Source of the DNA: Arthrobacter globiformis
GTDB taxonomy: Bacteria > Actinomycetota > Actinomycetes > Actinomycetales > Micrococcaceae
Direction: 5' to 3'
NCBI RefSeq assembly: GCF_030815865.1
Contig: NZ_JAUSXI010000001.1
Location: 1,302,001 to 1,366,000 of the forward strand
DNA: 64,000 nt
The notes beneath the pieces were generated by a model that made no database searches, had not been told where the DNA came from, and saw nothing but the letters and a program-made list of their open reading frames with translations. This document shows, in pieces, positions 17,741-29,200 of the stretch. The stretch's first letter is position 1. Each line of letters starts with the position of its first letter. Position numbers and translations under genes: made by a program.

Positions 17741-20044
17741 ATGCCGCGCAAGAACCCAGACGTGGAAGAGACAGACGAGAAAGACCTCGAAGTAGGCAAG
17801 CCGAAGGAGTGGGCGGCCGGCATCCCTGGCGTCCTCCACTCCTTGCAGCCAGCCATCAAACACATGGGCTTGAGCAGGACAGAGAAGACGCTGCTGGCCC
17901 TGAACCAGAAGCACGGCTTCGACTGCATGAGCTGCGCCTGGCCGGACCCAGACCACCGCAAGACGTTTGAGTTCTGCGAAAACGGGGCCAAGGCCGTCAC
18001 TTGGGAAGCCACGCCCGTGGTCATCGAATCGGAGTTCTGGGCGGAGCATCCCGTCAGCGAGCTGCGCCAGAGAACTGAGTACTGGCTCGGGATGCAGGGC
18101 CGCCTCACGGAGCCGGTTTACAAGCCGGCGGGGGAGGACCACTACCGGCCTGTGAGCTGGGACGAGGCTTTCGGGATTCTGGGGCGGAAGCTGAACGGCC
18201 TGGCAACGCCGGATGAGGCCGCTTTCTACACGAGCGGCCGGACGTCGAACGAGGCCGCCTTCATCTACCAGCTGTTCGTGCGGGCCTTCGGCACCAACAA
18301 CCTGCCGGACTGTTCCAACATGTGCCACGAATCGTCCGGCTGGGCGATGGGCCAGACCATCGGCATCGGCAAGGCCACCATCACCTACGACGACTTCGCC
18401 AAATCGCAGCTCATCATCATCATGGGTCAGAACCCGGGCACCAACCACCCACGCATGCTCACAGCGCTGGAGGAAGCCAAGGAGGCGGGCGCCGAGATTG
18501 TGGCCGTCAACCCGCTGCCGGAAGCCGGGCTGCTGCGGTACAAGAACCCGCAAAAGGTCAAGGGCATCATTGGCCACGGCACAGACCTCGCAGACCAGTT
18601 CCTGCAGATTCGGGTGGGCGGCGATATGGCATTACTGCAGGCCATCTCGAAGCGGGTCCTTGACGCCGAGGTGAAAAATCCGGGGACCGTGCTTGACCAT
18701 GAGTTCCTTGAGCAGCACTGCGAGGGCCTGGACGAACTCCGAGCGCATCTCGACGGGCTGGACGACGACGCGGTCCTCGCAGCGACAGGGCTCCGCAGCG
18801 ACGAGATTGACGAGCTCGCTGCCCGGTATCTGAAGGCGGACCGGGTCATCATCACGTGGGCCATGGGGATCACCCAGCACAAGAAGGCTGTGGCCACCAT
18901 CAAGGAGATCATCAACCTGCTCCTTCTGCGCGGAAACATCGGCAAGCCCGGCGCCGGCGCCTCGCCGATCCGCGGGCACAGTAACGTTCAGGGGGACCGG
19001 ACCATGGGCATCTGGGAGCAGATGCCGCCCGCCTTCCTGGACGCCCTCGGCAAGGAGTTCAGCTTTGACCCGCCGCGCGAGCACGGCGCGGACGCCGTGG
19101 AAACCATCCGAAGAATGCGCGACGGCGGGATCAAAGTTTTCGTGGCACTGGGAGGGAACCTGGTGGCCGCCATCTCGGACACGCATGCTGCCGAGGCGGC
19201 CATGGAGAACACCGACCTCACTGTTCAGATCTCCACGAAGCTCAACCGCTCGCACACGGTGACGGGCAGGGAAGCCCTCATCCTGCCCACCATGGGGCGC
19301 ACGGAAATCGACCTGCAGGAGTCCGGTCCGCAGTTCATCTCTGTGGAGGACACTGTTTGCGCAGTGCATCCCTCGGCGGGCAGGGTGGACCCTGTTGCGC
19401 CGAACCTGTTGTCTGAAGTGGCCATAGTCTGCCGAATCGCGCGCGAGACGGTGGAGGGGAAATCCAGCGCGGACTGGGTAGGGTTCGAGAAAAACTACGA
19501 CCTCATCCGGGAGCACATTTCCCATGTGGTGGCGGGCTGCGAGGACTACAACAGCAAGATCCGGCAGGAAGGCGGCTTCGTCCTGCCCAACGGCCCGAGG
19601 GATTCGCGCACCTTCACCACGCCCACCGGCAAGGCCATGCTGACGGTCAACCATCTGGAGAGCATCGAGCGGCCCGCGGGCACGCTGATCCTGCAGTCCG
19701 TCCGTTCGCACGACCAGTTCAACACCACGATCTACGGGCACAACGACCGTTACCGCGGGATCAAGAAGGGCCGGGACGTGGTGTTCGTCAGCCCCGAGGA
19801 CATCGCCGAGCTTGGCCTCAGTGACGGCCAGTTCGTGGATATCCACGGCGTGTACGAGGACAACGTGGAGCGGGTGATGAGGAAGCTGCGCGTCGTTTCG
19901 TATCCCACGGCCAGCGGCTGCGCGGCCACCTACTACCCGGAAGCCAACGTTTTGGTGCCCTTGGAGAGCGTCGCGGAGGGGAGCAACACGCCGGCGTCCA
20001 AGGCTGTGCTTGTGCGGCTGGAGCCCAGCGCGGAGACCGGGTGA
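17741..20044 (+). CDS. FdhF/YdeP-family molybdopterin oxidoreductase, 767 aa
   Basis: Molybdopterin-dependent catalytic subunit resembling formate dehydrogenase alpha and E. coli YdeP. After an acidic start (NPDVEETDEKDL), the cysteine-containing GFDCMSCAWPDPDHRKTFEFC stands where a four-cysteine Fe-S motif would be; only three cysteines are spaced suitably. Molybdopterin motifs follow: TSGRTSNEAAF, NMCHESSGWAMGQ and MGQNPGTNHPRML. The C-terminal Molydop-binding domain is around SVRSHDQFNTTIYGHNDRYR. ATG 17741 has AAGGAG at good spacing; an in-frame ATG 24 bases upstream lacks one. No electron-transfer partner is next to it. Whether it oxidises formate or another substrate is open. Confidence 0.88.
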   Translation: MPRKNPDVEETDEKDLEVGKPKEWAAGIPGVLHSLQPAIKHMGLSRTEKTLLALNQKHGFDCMSCAWPDPDHRKTFEFCENGAKAVTWEATPVVIESEFWAEHPVSELRQRTEYWLGMQGRLTEPVYKPAGEDHYRPVSWDEAFGILGRKLNGLATPDEAAFYTSGRTSNEAAFIYQLFVRAFGTNNLPDCSNMCHESSGWAMGQTIGIGKATITYDDFAKSQLIIIMGQNPGTNHPRMLTALEEAKEAGAEIVAVNPLPEAGLLRYKNPQKVKGIIGHGTDLADQFLQIRVGGDMALLQAISKRVLDAEVKNPGTVLDHEFLEQHCEGLDELRAHLDGLDDDAVLAATGLRSDEIDELAARYLKADRVIITWAMGITQHKKAVATIKEIINLLLLRGNIGKPGAGASPIRGHSNVQGDRTMGIWEQMPPAFLDALGKEFSFDPPREHGADAVETIRRMRDGGIKVFVALGGNLVAAISDTHAAEAAMENTDLTVQISTKLNRSHTVTGREALILPTMGRTEIDLQESGPQFISVEDTVCAVHPSAGRVDPVAPNLLSEVAIVCRIARETVEGKSSADWVGFEKNYDLIREHISHVVAGCEDYNSKIRQEGGFVLPNGPRDSRTFTTPTGKAMLTVNHLESIERPAGTLILQSVRSHDQFNTTIYGHNDRYRGIKKGRDVVFVSPEDIAELGLSDGQFVDIHGVYEDNVERVMRKLRVVSYPTASGCAATYYPEANVLVPLESVAEGSNTPASKAVLVRLEPSAETG

Positions 20045-20086
20045 CGCCCAGGGCTTCCTGAGGGGGCGCTCTTCCGGGGTCCGGGG

Positions 20087-20425
20087 TCACTGGGCGGTGC
20101 TTGACCAGCCCTCACTGTCCGGGCCGCCTTCGGTTCCGTGCTCGCACAGCCGCAGGGCGACGTCGGCCGCCGACTGCACCGCGTCCTGCGGCGTCCCGCT
20201 GCCGTCCTTCGCCGCGAGCCCGGCGGCGTAGCCGACCAGCAGGGCTGTGATGGGCCCTGCCTGCCCATTCACCGATCGGGAAGACTCATCGGAGAGGCGT
20301 GCCACCAGCTGCTGGTCCACCTTGAGATCCAGGATCTGCAGCGCCTGGATGAGCCGTTGGCTCCACTGGGCGAGGTCCTGGTCTGTGGCTCCGGCGCCGC
20401 CGGCGCCCTCTGTAATGCCCGTCAT
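20087..20425 (-). CDS. DUF6457-like small protein, 112 aa
   Basis: The core LAQWSQRLIQALQILDLKVD, NGQAGPITALLVGYAAGLAA and DAVQSAADVALRL fits the DUF6457 pattern often seen next to or fused to molybdenum-cofactor genes in actinobacteria. Its place 43 bases from the end of the molybdopterin oxidoreductase gene, on the opposite strand, agrees with that. The ATG is preceded by GAAAGGAAG. It is probably cytoplasmic; the biochemical role is unknown. Confidence 0.65.
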   Translation of the reverse strand: MTGITEGAGGAGATDQDLAQWSQRLIQALQILDLKVDQQLVARLSDESSRSVNGQAGPITALLVGYAAGLAAKDGSGTPQDAVQSAADVALRLCEHGTEGGPDSEGWSSTAQ

Positions 20426-20483
20426 TGGACTTCCTTTCTTGCTCGTTTTTGCCTCCGCTCCTAGCGGGCGCGGAGGGGGGATT

Positions 20484-21460
<977 letters not shown>

Positions 21461-21687
21461 GGGGCTCTCCTCAGGTAGGTTGCGGGAGTGGCTCAGGGAG
21501 GTGCGGTGTAGTCGCCACTATAAGTCGGCTTGCGGCACTTTTGCTCCACTTTCGTGGCGCCGAAACGCCGCCGGCCCCGGGTCTCCCGCATGCTGACGCG
21601 GTTTCCCGGGGGGCTGGCGGCGGTGTTGTTTTCTAAAGTGGTGCAGAAATGCGCTGTCCAGACCCGCAACGGCGCCGGGAACAACGG

Positions 21688-22581
21688 CTACGGCGTCGGG
21701 CTGCCGCCGTTGACGTTCAGGGTCTCGCCGACCACGAAGCTCGACTCCGCCGAGGCCAGGAACACGTAGGCGGGGGCGAGTTCGGCGGGCTGTCCGGCCC
21801 GGCCCAGGGGTGTGTCCTTGCCGAACTCGGGCAGGGCTTCCTTGGGCTGGCCGCTGCTGACCTGCAGGGGTGTCCAGATCGGCCCGGGAGCCACGGCGTT
21901 CACCCGGATTCCCTTCGGCGCCAACTGCTGTGCAAGTCCCTTGGTGAAGTTGTTGATGCTCGCCTTCGTGGTGGCGTAGTCAAGGAGGGTCGGCGACGGG
22001 TTGTAGGCCTGGATCGACGTCGTGTTGATGATTGTGGAGCCGGCGGGAAGGTGGGGTACCGCGGCCCTGGTGAGCCAGAACATGGCGTACACGTTGGTCT
22101 TCTGCGTGTGATCGAACTGTTCGTCGCTGATGTCGCCGATGTCCTCCTGCGCCACCTGCTTGCCGGCGTTATTCACGAGGAGGTCCAGTCCGCCCAGTTC
22201 CTGCAGCGCGGTGTCCACCAGCTTCTGGCAGGTAGCGGGGTCCTTGAGGTCGCCGGGGACTTTCACGGCCTTGCGGCCGGCCTTCTCAATAAGGTTCGCG
22301 ATCTTTGCCGCGTCTTCCTCCTCCTCAGGAAGGTAAGACAGTACGACGTCGGCCCCTTCCCGGGCGAAGGCGATCGCCGTCGCTGCGCCGATGCCGGAGT
22401 CCGCGCCCGTGACGATTGCCTTCCTGCCATCGAGGCGACCCGTGCCGCGGTACGTGTCCTCGCCCAGGTCGGCCTTGGGTTCAAGCTTGGCGTCCAGGCC
22501 GGGCTCGGGCTGGTGCTGCTTGGGCGGCTCGATGTGCTCGTAAGCGGTGACAGGGTTCTTGAAGGTGTACTGGTCGGTCAT
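21688..22581 (-). CDS. SDR-family oxidoreductase, YghA/stress type, 297 aa
   Basis: Classical short-chain dehydrogenase with a 50-residue N-terminal extension ([20 protein letters not shown]) typical of the YghA/YdaD group often induced by general stress. The cofactor motif is [20 protein letters not shown] is present, the catalytic serine is in TTSIQAY and the YxxxK pair is in DYATTKAS. The C-terminal [14 protein letters not shown] is also standard. A strong ribosome site (GGAGGAGAACC) precedes ATG 22581. It probably reduces a carbonyl with NAD(P)H; the substrate is unknown. Confidence 0.88.
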   Translation of the reverse strand: MTDQYTFKNPVTAYEHIEPPKQHQPEPGLDAKLEPKADLGEDTYRGTGRLDGRKAIVTGADSGIGAATAIAFAREGADVVLSYLPEEEEDAAKIANLIEKAGRKAVKVPGDLKDPATCQKLVDTALQELGGLDLLVNNAGKQVAQEDIGDISDEQFDHTQKTNVYAMFWLTRAAVPHLPAGSTIINTTSIQAYNPSPTLLDYATTKASINNFTKGLAQQLAPKGIRVNAVAPGPIWTPLQVSSGQPKEALPEFGKDTPLGRAGQPAELAPAYVFLASAESSFVVGETLNVNGGSPTP

Positions 22582-22891
22582 GGTTCTCCTCCGTGGCGGT
22601 GTTGAACGCGGACAGGAACATCAAGGTCCGGGCGGTGCTGGCATCGGGAAAATGCTAAGCATGCTTACCGTCCACCCTAACGAGACTGCGGCGATGCCGC
22701 CAGTGGTCAGCTGGGTGGACTGCGCAACGCGGGCTGCTCAGGGCGGCTGCGGTGAAGGGTTGACGGCCACCCCTTCCGCGTACCGCATCGCCTGAATAGG
22801 CTGGCAGTCCCAGCCCAGTCAGGCGCGCCGCGATTGCTAGCGGCGCTTCCGCAAAGGCAATCCACGACGCGGTAACGAGGGAGTGTAGGCG
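22582..22891. other. Divergent intergenic region with a 12-bp palindrome
   Basis: This 310-base gap separates the SDR gene (minus) and the DUF2630 gene (plus), so it should hold two promoters. TAAGCATGCTTA (22656-22667) is a perfect palindrome about 75 bases upstream of the SDR start and may be an operator or part of an alternative-sigma promoter. No coding capacity is convincing here. Confidence 0.45.
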
Positions 22892-23191
22892 ATGGACAAC
22901 CAAGATATTTTGCAGCGCATCCAGGCGCTGGTTGACGAAGAGCATCAGCTCCGCGATCCTGCGGCGTCGGGCCACGCCAGCGGCTCCGGCGGGGGAGGCG
23001 CCGGAGAAGATGCTTCCGACGACGATGCGGACGGTCGGGATGAGCGACGTGCCCGCCTGCGGCAGGTGGAAGAAGCGCTGGACCAGTGCTGGGATTTGCT
23101 GCGCCAGCGCCGGGCAAAGTGGAAAGCGGGCGAGGACCCCAATGAGGCGGATGCCCGTCCCGTCAATGAGGTGGAAGGCTACGTGCAGTAA
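22892..23191 (+). CDS. DUF2630-family protein, 99 aa
   Basis: Small actinobacterial protein of unknown function. The family pattern is clear at both ends: DNQDILQRIQALVDEEHQLR at the start and QVEEALDQCWDLLRQRRAKW, then GEDPNEADARPVNEVEGYVQ, at the end. Between them is an Asp/Gly-rich insert (about 28-50) longer than usual. Helical and coiled-coil-like, without a signal peptide. A GGGAG ribosome site precedes the ATG, and short GCAGTAAGAGGG repeats lie just after the stop. Confidence 0.85.
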   Translation: MDNQDILQRIQALVDEEHQLRDPAASGHASGSGGGGAGEDASDDDADGRDERRARLRQVEEALDQCWDLLRQRRAKWKAGEDPNEADARPVNEVEGYVQ

Positions 23192-23262
23192 GAGGGGGGC
23201 CAGTGCAGTAAGAGGGGCCCAGGGCAGTAAGAGGGCGGCGAGAAGTGCGTCTCCACCCGCAC

Positions 23263-23294
23263 GGAAGGGCGGCCGGGTTAGTAGCCGCCCTTCC
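23263..23294. terminator. Bidirectional hairpin terminator
   Basis: GGAAGGGCGGC and GCCGCCCTTCC pair over 11 bp around a ten-base loop, placed between the convergent DUF2630 gene and the small gene at 23338. Confidence 0.7.
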
Positions 23295-23337
23295 CCATTG
23301 CTGGCGGTTTGTTGCCGCCGTCCGGTAGTACCGGCAG

Positions 23338-23637
23338 CTACTGTTCCTGGCCGCTGTGCAGTCCGTCGTCGCTGCTGTCTGCGGAAGCCGAGTCGCCGGT
23401 GTCGTCGGAGAGGTCCATGTTGCCGCGGGCTTCCTCCATGGTCGGTCCGCCGGACGGGACGCTGTAGCGCTCCGGGCGGATGCCGTGCGACTGTTCCTCG
23501 ATGAGCGCCTGCTCCTCGCTAAAACGGATGGCGTTGGCGTCATCACCGGCGTCGCCGGGAACGTCATCGCGGAGCTTTGAAGGGTCCGGAACGATAAACC
23601 CGTCTGCCTTGCTGCTGTGTTCACTCACTGAACTCAT
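23338..23637 (-). CDS. Small acidic hydrophilic protein, 99 aa
   Basis: Starts MSSVSEHSSKADGFIVPDPS and is rich in Asp, Ser, Glu and Gly, with no hydrophobic segment, so it is probably disordered. The length, ordinary codon use and placement opposite a shared terminator support a real gene. A CCAAACGGAAGGGATGAG stretch provides a plausible ribosome site. I do not recognise a family. Confidence 0.58.
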   Translation of the reverse strand: MSSVSEHSSKADGFIVPDPSKLRDDVPGDAGDDANAIRFSEEQALIEEQSHGIRPERYSVPSGGPTMEEARGNMDLSDDTGDSASADSSDDGLHSGQEQ

Positions 23638-23883
23638 CCCTTCCGTTTGGTGCCTCGGTCTTCATGGTAAGCCTACTTTCTATCGCCGATGCCGGGAAAT
23701 GAGCCGGAAAATGGGTCGGGAAAGTAGCCCCTGCGGGCCAGCGAAAACCGAGACTTAACGCTCACTTCAGGTGTAATCCTCGTCATAGTCGGTCACGACA
23801 CACAATGTTTACCGGGCAAAGTCGCCAGATTCGCCCAGCTCTTGGCAAACTACTGTGGGAACAATCGCTCTGTAAGGGGAACC

Positions 23884-24744
23884 ATGCGCAAGACTGCCGC
23901 CGAAAACACCAACATCCGCCTTAAGGCCGTGCTGGACGTTCTGGCAGAGGGGGTGTTGTCCGGTGACTCTCAGAACGCCGGCGCCGTGCTGGCTGAAGCG
24001 CTCGTTCGGGTGCCGCTGAACGCCTACGAAGCTGAACTCCTCAGCGGCGGCATTCCCCGTGGCCACAAATCACTGACCACTGCCACGGCCAAGCTGGTCA
24101 AGGCTGGCTGGCTCGTCAAGGGACGCTCCGGCTGGACCATCACCGAAGACGGGCAGCGCGCAACGGTCGCCTTCCCGGACGCGGCCAGCTTCTCGGCAGC
24201 GCTCGACGCCGGTACTCCGGTCCCTGCCGACACGCCCCTTCCGGTGGCCGCACCTGCCAAGCCGGCGGCCGCGGCAGAGGTGGCAGAGGCTGAGAAGGCT
24301 CCGTCCAAGGCGGCGAAGATTGTCGACAAGGCGGCCAAGCTGATCGAGGACGCAGTAGCTCCTGTAGCCAATGCTGTGCGCAAGAAGGCAGAGGCCGACG
24401 CTGAAGCGCTGGCTCCCGCCGTCGAAGACTCCACGACGACCATCGACCAGCCCGCCGCAGTGGCCGTGGCCGGCGACTTCAACACCCTGCTGGGAGCTCC
24501 GGAGAACTGGGCGCCGCAGTACGACGAATCGCAGATGAAGCTGGACGAGCTGGAGCAGCTGTGGAAGCTCTCGGCTGAAATCCCGGCCGGCTACTACAAC
24601 TTCAAAATCGCACTCAACCGCTCCTGGGATGAGAACTACGGCGCGTTCGGCGCATTCGATGGCGCCAACCACGAACTGCACCACTCCGGCGGCCAGCTCA
24701 CCATCCGCTACGACCACCGGACGCGGGACATCACCGTCAACTGA
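23884..24744 (+). CDS. Cytoplasmic protein with winged-helix-like N-terminus and pullulanase X25-type C-terminal domain, 286 aa
   Basis: Residues 1-100 look like a small winged-helix module (TATAKLVKAGWLVKGRSGWT, ITEDGQRATVAFPD). Then comes an Ala/Lys/Glu/Pro-rich linker (about 105-200). The last 85 residues (LLGAPENWAPQYDESQMKLD, WKLSAEIPAGYYNFKIALN, HHSGGQLTIRYDHRTRDITV) fit the X25 carbohydrate-associated domain of pullulanases. There is no signal peptide or catalytic glycosidase domain. ATG 23884 follows AAGGGGA; a 14-residue upstream extension is less likely. The joining of a possible DNA-binding module and a glycan-type module is unusual. Function is unproven. Confidence 0.72.
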   Translation: MRKTAAENTNIRLKAVLDVLAEGVLSGDSQNAGAVLAEALVRVPLNAYEAELLSGGIPRGHKSLTTATAKLVKAGWLVKGRSGWTITEDGQRATVAFPDAASFSAALDAGTPVPADTPLPVAAPAKPAAAAEVAEAEKAPSKAAKIVDKAAKLIEDAVAPVANAVRKKAEADAEALAPAVEDSTTTIDQPAAVAVAGDFNTLLGAPENWAPQYDESQMKLDELEQLWKLSAEIPAGYYNFKIALNRSWDENYGAFGAFDGANHELHHSGGQLTIRYDHRTRDITVN

Positions 24745-24757
24745 TCCTGTCCGGCCA

Positions 24758-24791
24758 AAGCCCCGCTGCAGCACATGCTGCAGCGGGGCTT
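24758..24791 (+). terminator. Strong hairpin terminator
   Basis: A perfect 16-bp stem, AAGCCCCGCTGCAGCA against its complement, with a two-base loop, starts 13 bases after the X25 gene's stop. Confidence 0.78.
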
Positions 24792-24810
24792 CGCTGTTCC
24801 CGACCCGCCG

Positions 24811-24985
24811 CTAGAGCCCGTCGAGACCCGTGCCGCTGGTCGAGCTTGCCGAGACCGAGGTGAGCCTGGTCCGCTGGTCGAGCTTGTCGAGACCGAGGTG
24901 AGCCTGGTCCGCTGGTCGGGCTTGTCGAGACCGAGGTGAGCCTGGTCCGCTGGTCGGGCTTGTCGAGACCAAGGGGAGCCTCCCG
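24811..24985. repeat. REP-like tandem array, four 38-bp units
   Basis: Units beginning CCGCTGGTCG start at 24833, 24871, 24909 and 24947, an exact 38-bp period, and a partial copy precedes them. Each unit carries GGTCGAGCTTGTCGAGACC or a close variant, the same core as the REP elements at 34134 and elsewhere. It lies after a terminator in front of a lipoprotein gene. Confidence 0.85.
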
Positions 24986-25114
24986 GTCTTCGGTGCCTTC
25001 GGAGCCGGTTCGTTATTGACGGCAACACTTTGGACGCGGTGCCCTCCAACGTCTTCCCGAGCCAATGGACAAAAGCCCAAAATGGGGAGCACGTTCGCAA
25101 CTCAAGGAGGAGCT

Positions 25115-25873
25115 TTGCGTTATTCAGGGACTTTGTCCGCGGCCGCCGTCTTGGCCGCCGTAGTCGCACTCGCCGGCTGCGGGGCGCCTGCCTCGCCCGG
25201 TGGTGGAGGGTCTGCGGCACCAACAACTTCAGTCTTTTCGTCGGATCCGGCCACCGCAACGGGTAGTGGAACTGCAGCGGCAACCGACAGTCCCGCGTCT
25301 GCCACTGCCACGCCGTCCGCAACGTTGCCTGAGGACTGGAAGACGTTTACGACGTCGGACGGCAAGTTGGCCTTCGACCTTCCGTCCGTGTGGACCATCA
25401 AAGACCCTGCCGGACAGACGCCGCAGGGCGGCGGCGTGTTCGTGGAGGTCCGAAATCCTGCAGGCAAGGCGATGGCCACTCTGCGCACCAACATGGTGGT
25501 TGGCGCGGAATGCCTCAAGAAGCAGCCGTACGGCATGTACGACTCCGAACCGCTACCGGCACTGAAGCAGTCCGGCAGCACGCCGAGGTTCACGTTCGAG
25601 TCGCGGCAGGACGATACCGCCACCGACCCCGCCAAGATGACGATCCTGGCCTACGGCATCACGTCGGCGCCGGAACCGACCGGGCCCACGGCCTGCCCGA
25701 TAGCCCATTTCTTCACCTGGCCGCCAAGCGGGGCGATGTTCGGCGGGGTCTACAACCCGTTCGACACCACCCCGGGAAATCCGCCGAACGTGGACACGCC
25801 TGAGGCGTACATGGAAACCCCCGAATACAAGAACATCCGCGCCATGATCACCTCGCTCCGTCCGGCGGGGTAG
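25115..25873 (+). CDS. Secreted lipoprotein, 252 aa
   Basis: Starting at TTG 25115, directly behind AAGGAGGAG, the protein has a lipoprotein signal peptide [20 protein letters not shown] with lipobox LAGC at Cys22. A Ser/Thr/Ala-rich linker (about 30-75) leads to a globular domain with [19 protein letters not shown] and two further cysteines ([18 protein letters not shown]) that could form a disulfide. An upstream in-frame ATG at 25103 or earlier would spoil the signal peptide. It is anchored outside the membrane; its ligand or role is unknown. Confidence 0.75.
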   Translation: MRYSGTLSAAAVLAAVVALAGCGAPASPGGGGSAAPTTSVFSSDPATATGSGTAAATDSPASATATPSATLPEDWKTFTTSDGKLAFDLPSVWTIKDPAGQTPQGGGVFVEVRNPAGKAMATLRTNMVVGAECLKKQPYGMYDSEPLPALKQSGSTPRFTFESRQDDTATDPAKMTILAYGITSAPEPTGPTACPIAHFFTWPPSGAMFGGVYNPFDTTPGNPPNVDTPEAYMETPEYKNIRAMITSLRPAG

Positions 25874-25874
25874 G

Positions 25875-25914
25875 GCTGGTCGAGCCCGTTCTGGTCGAGC
25901 CTGTCGAGACCAAG
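25875..25914. repeat. Paired REP half-sites
   Basis: CTGGTCGAGCCCGTT is followed by CTGGTCGAGCCTGTCGAGACC: two copies of the REP core in the same orientation, lying between the lipoprotein stop and the acylphosphatase start. Confidence 0.7.
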
Positions 25915-25937
25915 GTCGCCGGCGCTACATTGGTTTC

Positions 25938-26240
25938 ATGACTGACTCGAACGCAGCCGACCCGGACAGCGTCCGCCTCACCGCACGGGTCACGGGCATG
26001 GTCCAGGGCGTCGGATTCCGGTACTGGACCGCGCGCAAGGCCGATGAGCTGGGGCTGACCGGTTCGGTCAGGAACGACGACGACGGTTCGGTCGCCGTCG
26101 TTGCCGAGGGCCCGCAGCCGGACATCGTCGAATTCAGGCGCTGGCTCGGATCATCGCACGCGCCGGGGAGGGTGGCGCACGTCGACGAAAAGGTTTCCCC
26201 GGCTGAAGGCGGATTCAGGAGCTTTCAGGTTGTCGGCTGA
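25938..26240 (+). CDS. acyP: Acylphosphatase, 100 aa
   Basis: Hydrolyses acyl phosphates such as carbamoyl phosphate and 1,3-bisphosphoglycerate. The family motif [20 protein letters not shown] contains the catalytic arginine (GFRYW), and [20 protein letters not shown] contains the catalytic asparagine (RND). The fold ends [19 protein letters not shown]. Length is normal. The 3' end overlaps the convergent nuclease-helicase gene by 26 bases. It is cytoplasmic and an isolated gene. Confidence 0.93.
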   Translation: MTDSNAADPDSVRLTARVTGMVQGVGFRYWTARKADELGLTGSVRNDDDGSVAVVAEGPQPDIVEFRRWLGSSHAPGRVAHVDEKVSPAEGGFRSFQVVG

Positions 26241-29200
26241 GTCTCCCCGGGCTGAGACCGAGGAAGGCCCCGAGCTCCTCGAGCGCGAACGGTCGTGATG
26301 GCATATAGTTCGTGAGCTCAGGGGAGCGCACGACCACCGCCCGCCATTGGCCACGGGACACAGCCACATTGATCCGGTTGCGGTTGAGCAGGAATTCGGC
26401 TCCGCGCGGTGCCTCGGCAATGGCCGAACACGCCATGGACACGAGCACCACGGGAGCCTCCTGGCCCTGGAACTTGTCCACCGTGCCCACCCGCACATCG
26501 GACAGGCCCTCATGATCCAGGGCATGGCGGATGGCCTGCACCTGGGCGTTGTACGCAGCCACCACCAGGATGTCCTTGGCATCCAGCGGCCGGATTGGCT
26601 CGTCCTTGCCCGGCGTCCACTTGAGGCCGATGTGTTCGCGCGCCAGTCCGACGATCGCTGCCGCCTCTTCGGCCGAGCTAGTGCTGTTGCCGGAGTGCTG
26701 CACCAGAACGGTTTCCACGCCCGGAGGTACCCCGTCGAGGTGGCGCAGGGATGCCGCAGGCGCGGATTCCAGCCTGCCGTCGTAGCTGAGCACCGACACC
26801 TTGCGGCAGAGTTCAGGATGCATCCGCCAGGAATCGGCGAGGAAATAGCCGAGCTCGGCAGGCATCGTGGCGTGCCCGGCTGACAGCCACCCCAGCGCCG
26901 ACTCATCGACCGGCTCAGGATGCGATCCCTGGGTGACCTGGGGAAGCTGCTGCGGGTCGCCGAGCAGCAGGAGTCGCTTCGCAGAGCGAGCCACAGCCAA
27001 GGTGTTGGCCAGCGAATACTGGCCGGCCTCGTCGATGACCAGCAGGTCCAGCGAACCAGCGGGCACGCATTTTCCCGTCATGGTCCAGGCGGTTCCGCCA
27101 ACCAGACAACCGCCGTCCGCGTTCAGGAGCCGCGCGATGTCCTCGTCAGCGACGCAGGTCCACGGAACGTCGTGCGGTTGAGACAGCTTCTTGGCCACCA
27201 CGGCGGGATCCACCCCGGCCTTCGCAATGGCCGTGCAGAGCATGTTCTCGACGACGGCATGGGACTGGGCGACGACGCCCACCTTCCAGCCGGCCTGCAC
27301 AAGTCGGGCGATGACGTGGGAGCCGACGAACGTCTTGCCCGTTCCCGGAGGACCCTGCACCGCGAGGTAGGACCGGTCCAGGTGTTCCAGCGCCTGGGTA
27401 ATGGCAGACACGTAGTCAGCGTTGCCCTCCGCATCGTTGCCGGCTGCAGGCAGATTCGGGATGCCAGCGAGCCTGGGTGCTGTCCGGCGCAGGATGTCCA
27501 CGCCGGGGTGCTTGGGAAGTTCTGGCAGCGAGGAGCCGACGAGCTGCGCGAGTTCTGCCAACGCGGCTTCGATGCTGACGGTGGGAATGGGGCGGTCGTC
27601 TGTCAGCGCCATGGGCAGCTGGAAGTACGGCGGCACCTTTTCCTTGGATTTCTCCTTGATGGTGATAACGGTCCGACCGTCCTGGTCGGGATGGTCCTCG
27701 ACGGCTTCCACGAGCGTGCCGAAAATGCCGTCCCGGGAGGGCGGAATGGTGGCTTCGTGGCGTGCTTCAGCAGCGCCTGCCGACGACTCCGCTGCGCCCG
27801 TGCCCGCCAACCACGTTGCCGCACCTGCAGGCTGGCCTGCTGCCGTGCGCCGCGGGGTCCGCCCGCCGTCGACCTCCCCGAGCCCGTCAGGCAGGGGGTC
27901 CTCGAACATCCTGAACCAGGTGGAACCGGGCTTGAACTCCGAGCCCTCGCTCATAACCCCGGTGAGCCGCAGCGTGCGGGACTCCGTCCGGGCGCGGACA
28001 GTGGGCGGCGCCCAATCTGAGATTACCTCGGCCGCTTCGACAATGAACACGTTGCGCTGGTCCCGCCACCTGTCGATCTCGGATTCCAAGCGGTCGAAGT
28101 GCTCCCACCAGAACTGCTTGCGCTCCCGTCGGTGATAGCCGGTGGCCGCCGCGACCATGGCCACGGCCTGCTCGTCCGGCGTCAGCTCGCGGTGCTCCGG
28201 AACGGCGTCCAGGAAGGCGCGCAGGCTTGCTTCCTCCGGCGAAGGTTCAGCGTCCGGGACTGCATTTGACGGCGTTTGGGATACGGCCGCTGTCCCCGCG
28301 CCGGCAGTCGTCCCGACACCGGCAGCCTCGGGAGCACCGGCCCCCGCCAAAGCAGTGTGCGCACCGCCACCGCGCAGCTGCAGCAGCCAGTCCCGAAGGC
28401 GAAGGGTGGAAAGGCAGTCGTACTGGTTGTAGTCGGAAATGGAGGCCAGGATGGCGTCCGCATCCGCCCGTGTCTCGGGGCCGGCGTCGCGCGCCTCGCA
28501 GTAGGCGGCGTAGGCCACCACCGAAGCGCCGGCGTCCTTGACGTCCCCGGACCGCAGGTTATCTCCCATATACAGGGGCTCGAGCTTCTTGATGGAGTAC
28601 GAGGCCTCGGAAATCCGGAGTGAATGCCGGACCGTGGCGTATAGGTCCACGAGGAGCCCGTCGCGAAGCCATGAATCCACCACGTCCTCGCCGGCGACGT
28701 GGTTCAGCGAGAGGTTGCGCAGGGCCGTTTTTTCGTAGGGCGCGTAGTGGTAGACGTGCATGTCCGGATATTTGGCCCGGCGTTCCTCCACGTAGGCGAG
28801 GAAGTCCAGGAACGCCTGCCGCTCATCCGCGCGCGAGTGGGCCCAGAACGGCCGGAACACCGGTTCCTGGCCCGGCGGATCAGTGGGCCGCGGAGCCTCG
28901 ATCACGCCGAAGAGGTACTCCAGGCCCCATTGGCCCGCGGGATCCTGCCAGAGGGGGTCGCCCTCGAAGTCGAAGAAGATGTCGCCGTCACTCGGGGCAG
29001 GAATCCCGGCCAGTGCGTTCTCGGCCAGCACCTTGTAGGTAACGGTGTGCGGCTGGCCCTCCTTCACGAAGGTGCGTGAGCCGTCCTCAACCTCCCGGCC
29101 GGTCTGCATCCTGGCCTGGTCCCGCAGCCGCCGCCGCGAACCTGTGGCCAGGTGCGGAGGCAGGTCGGCGAGGGCGTCAATGCTGGTGATGCCGTCCGCA

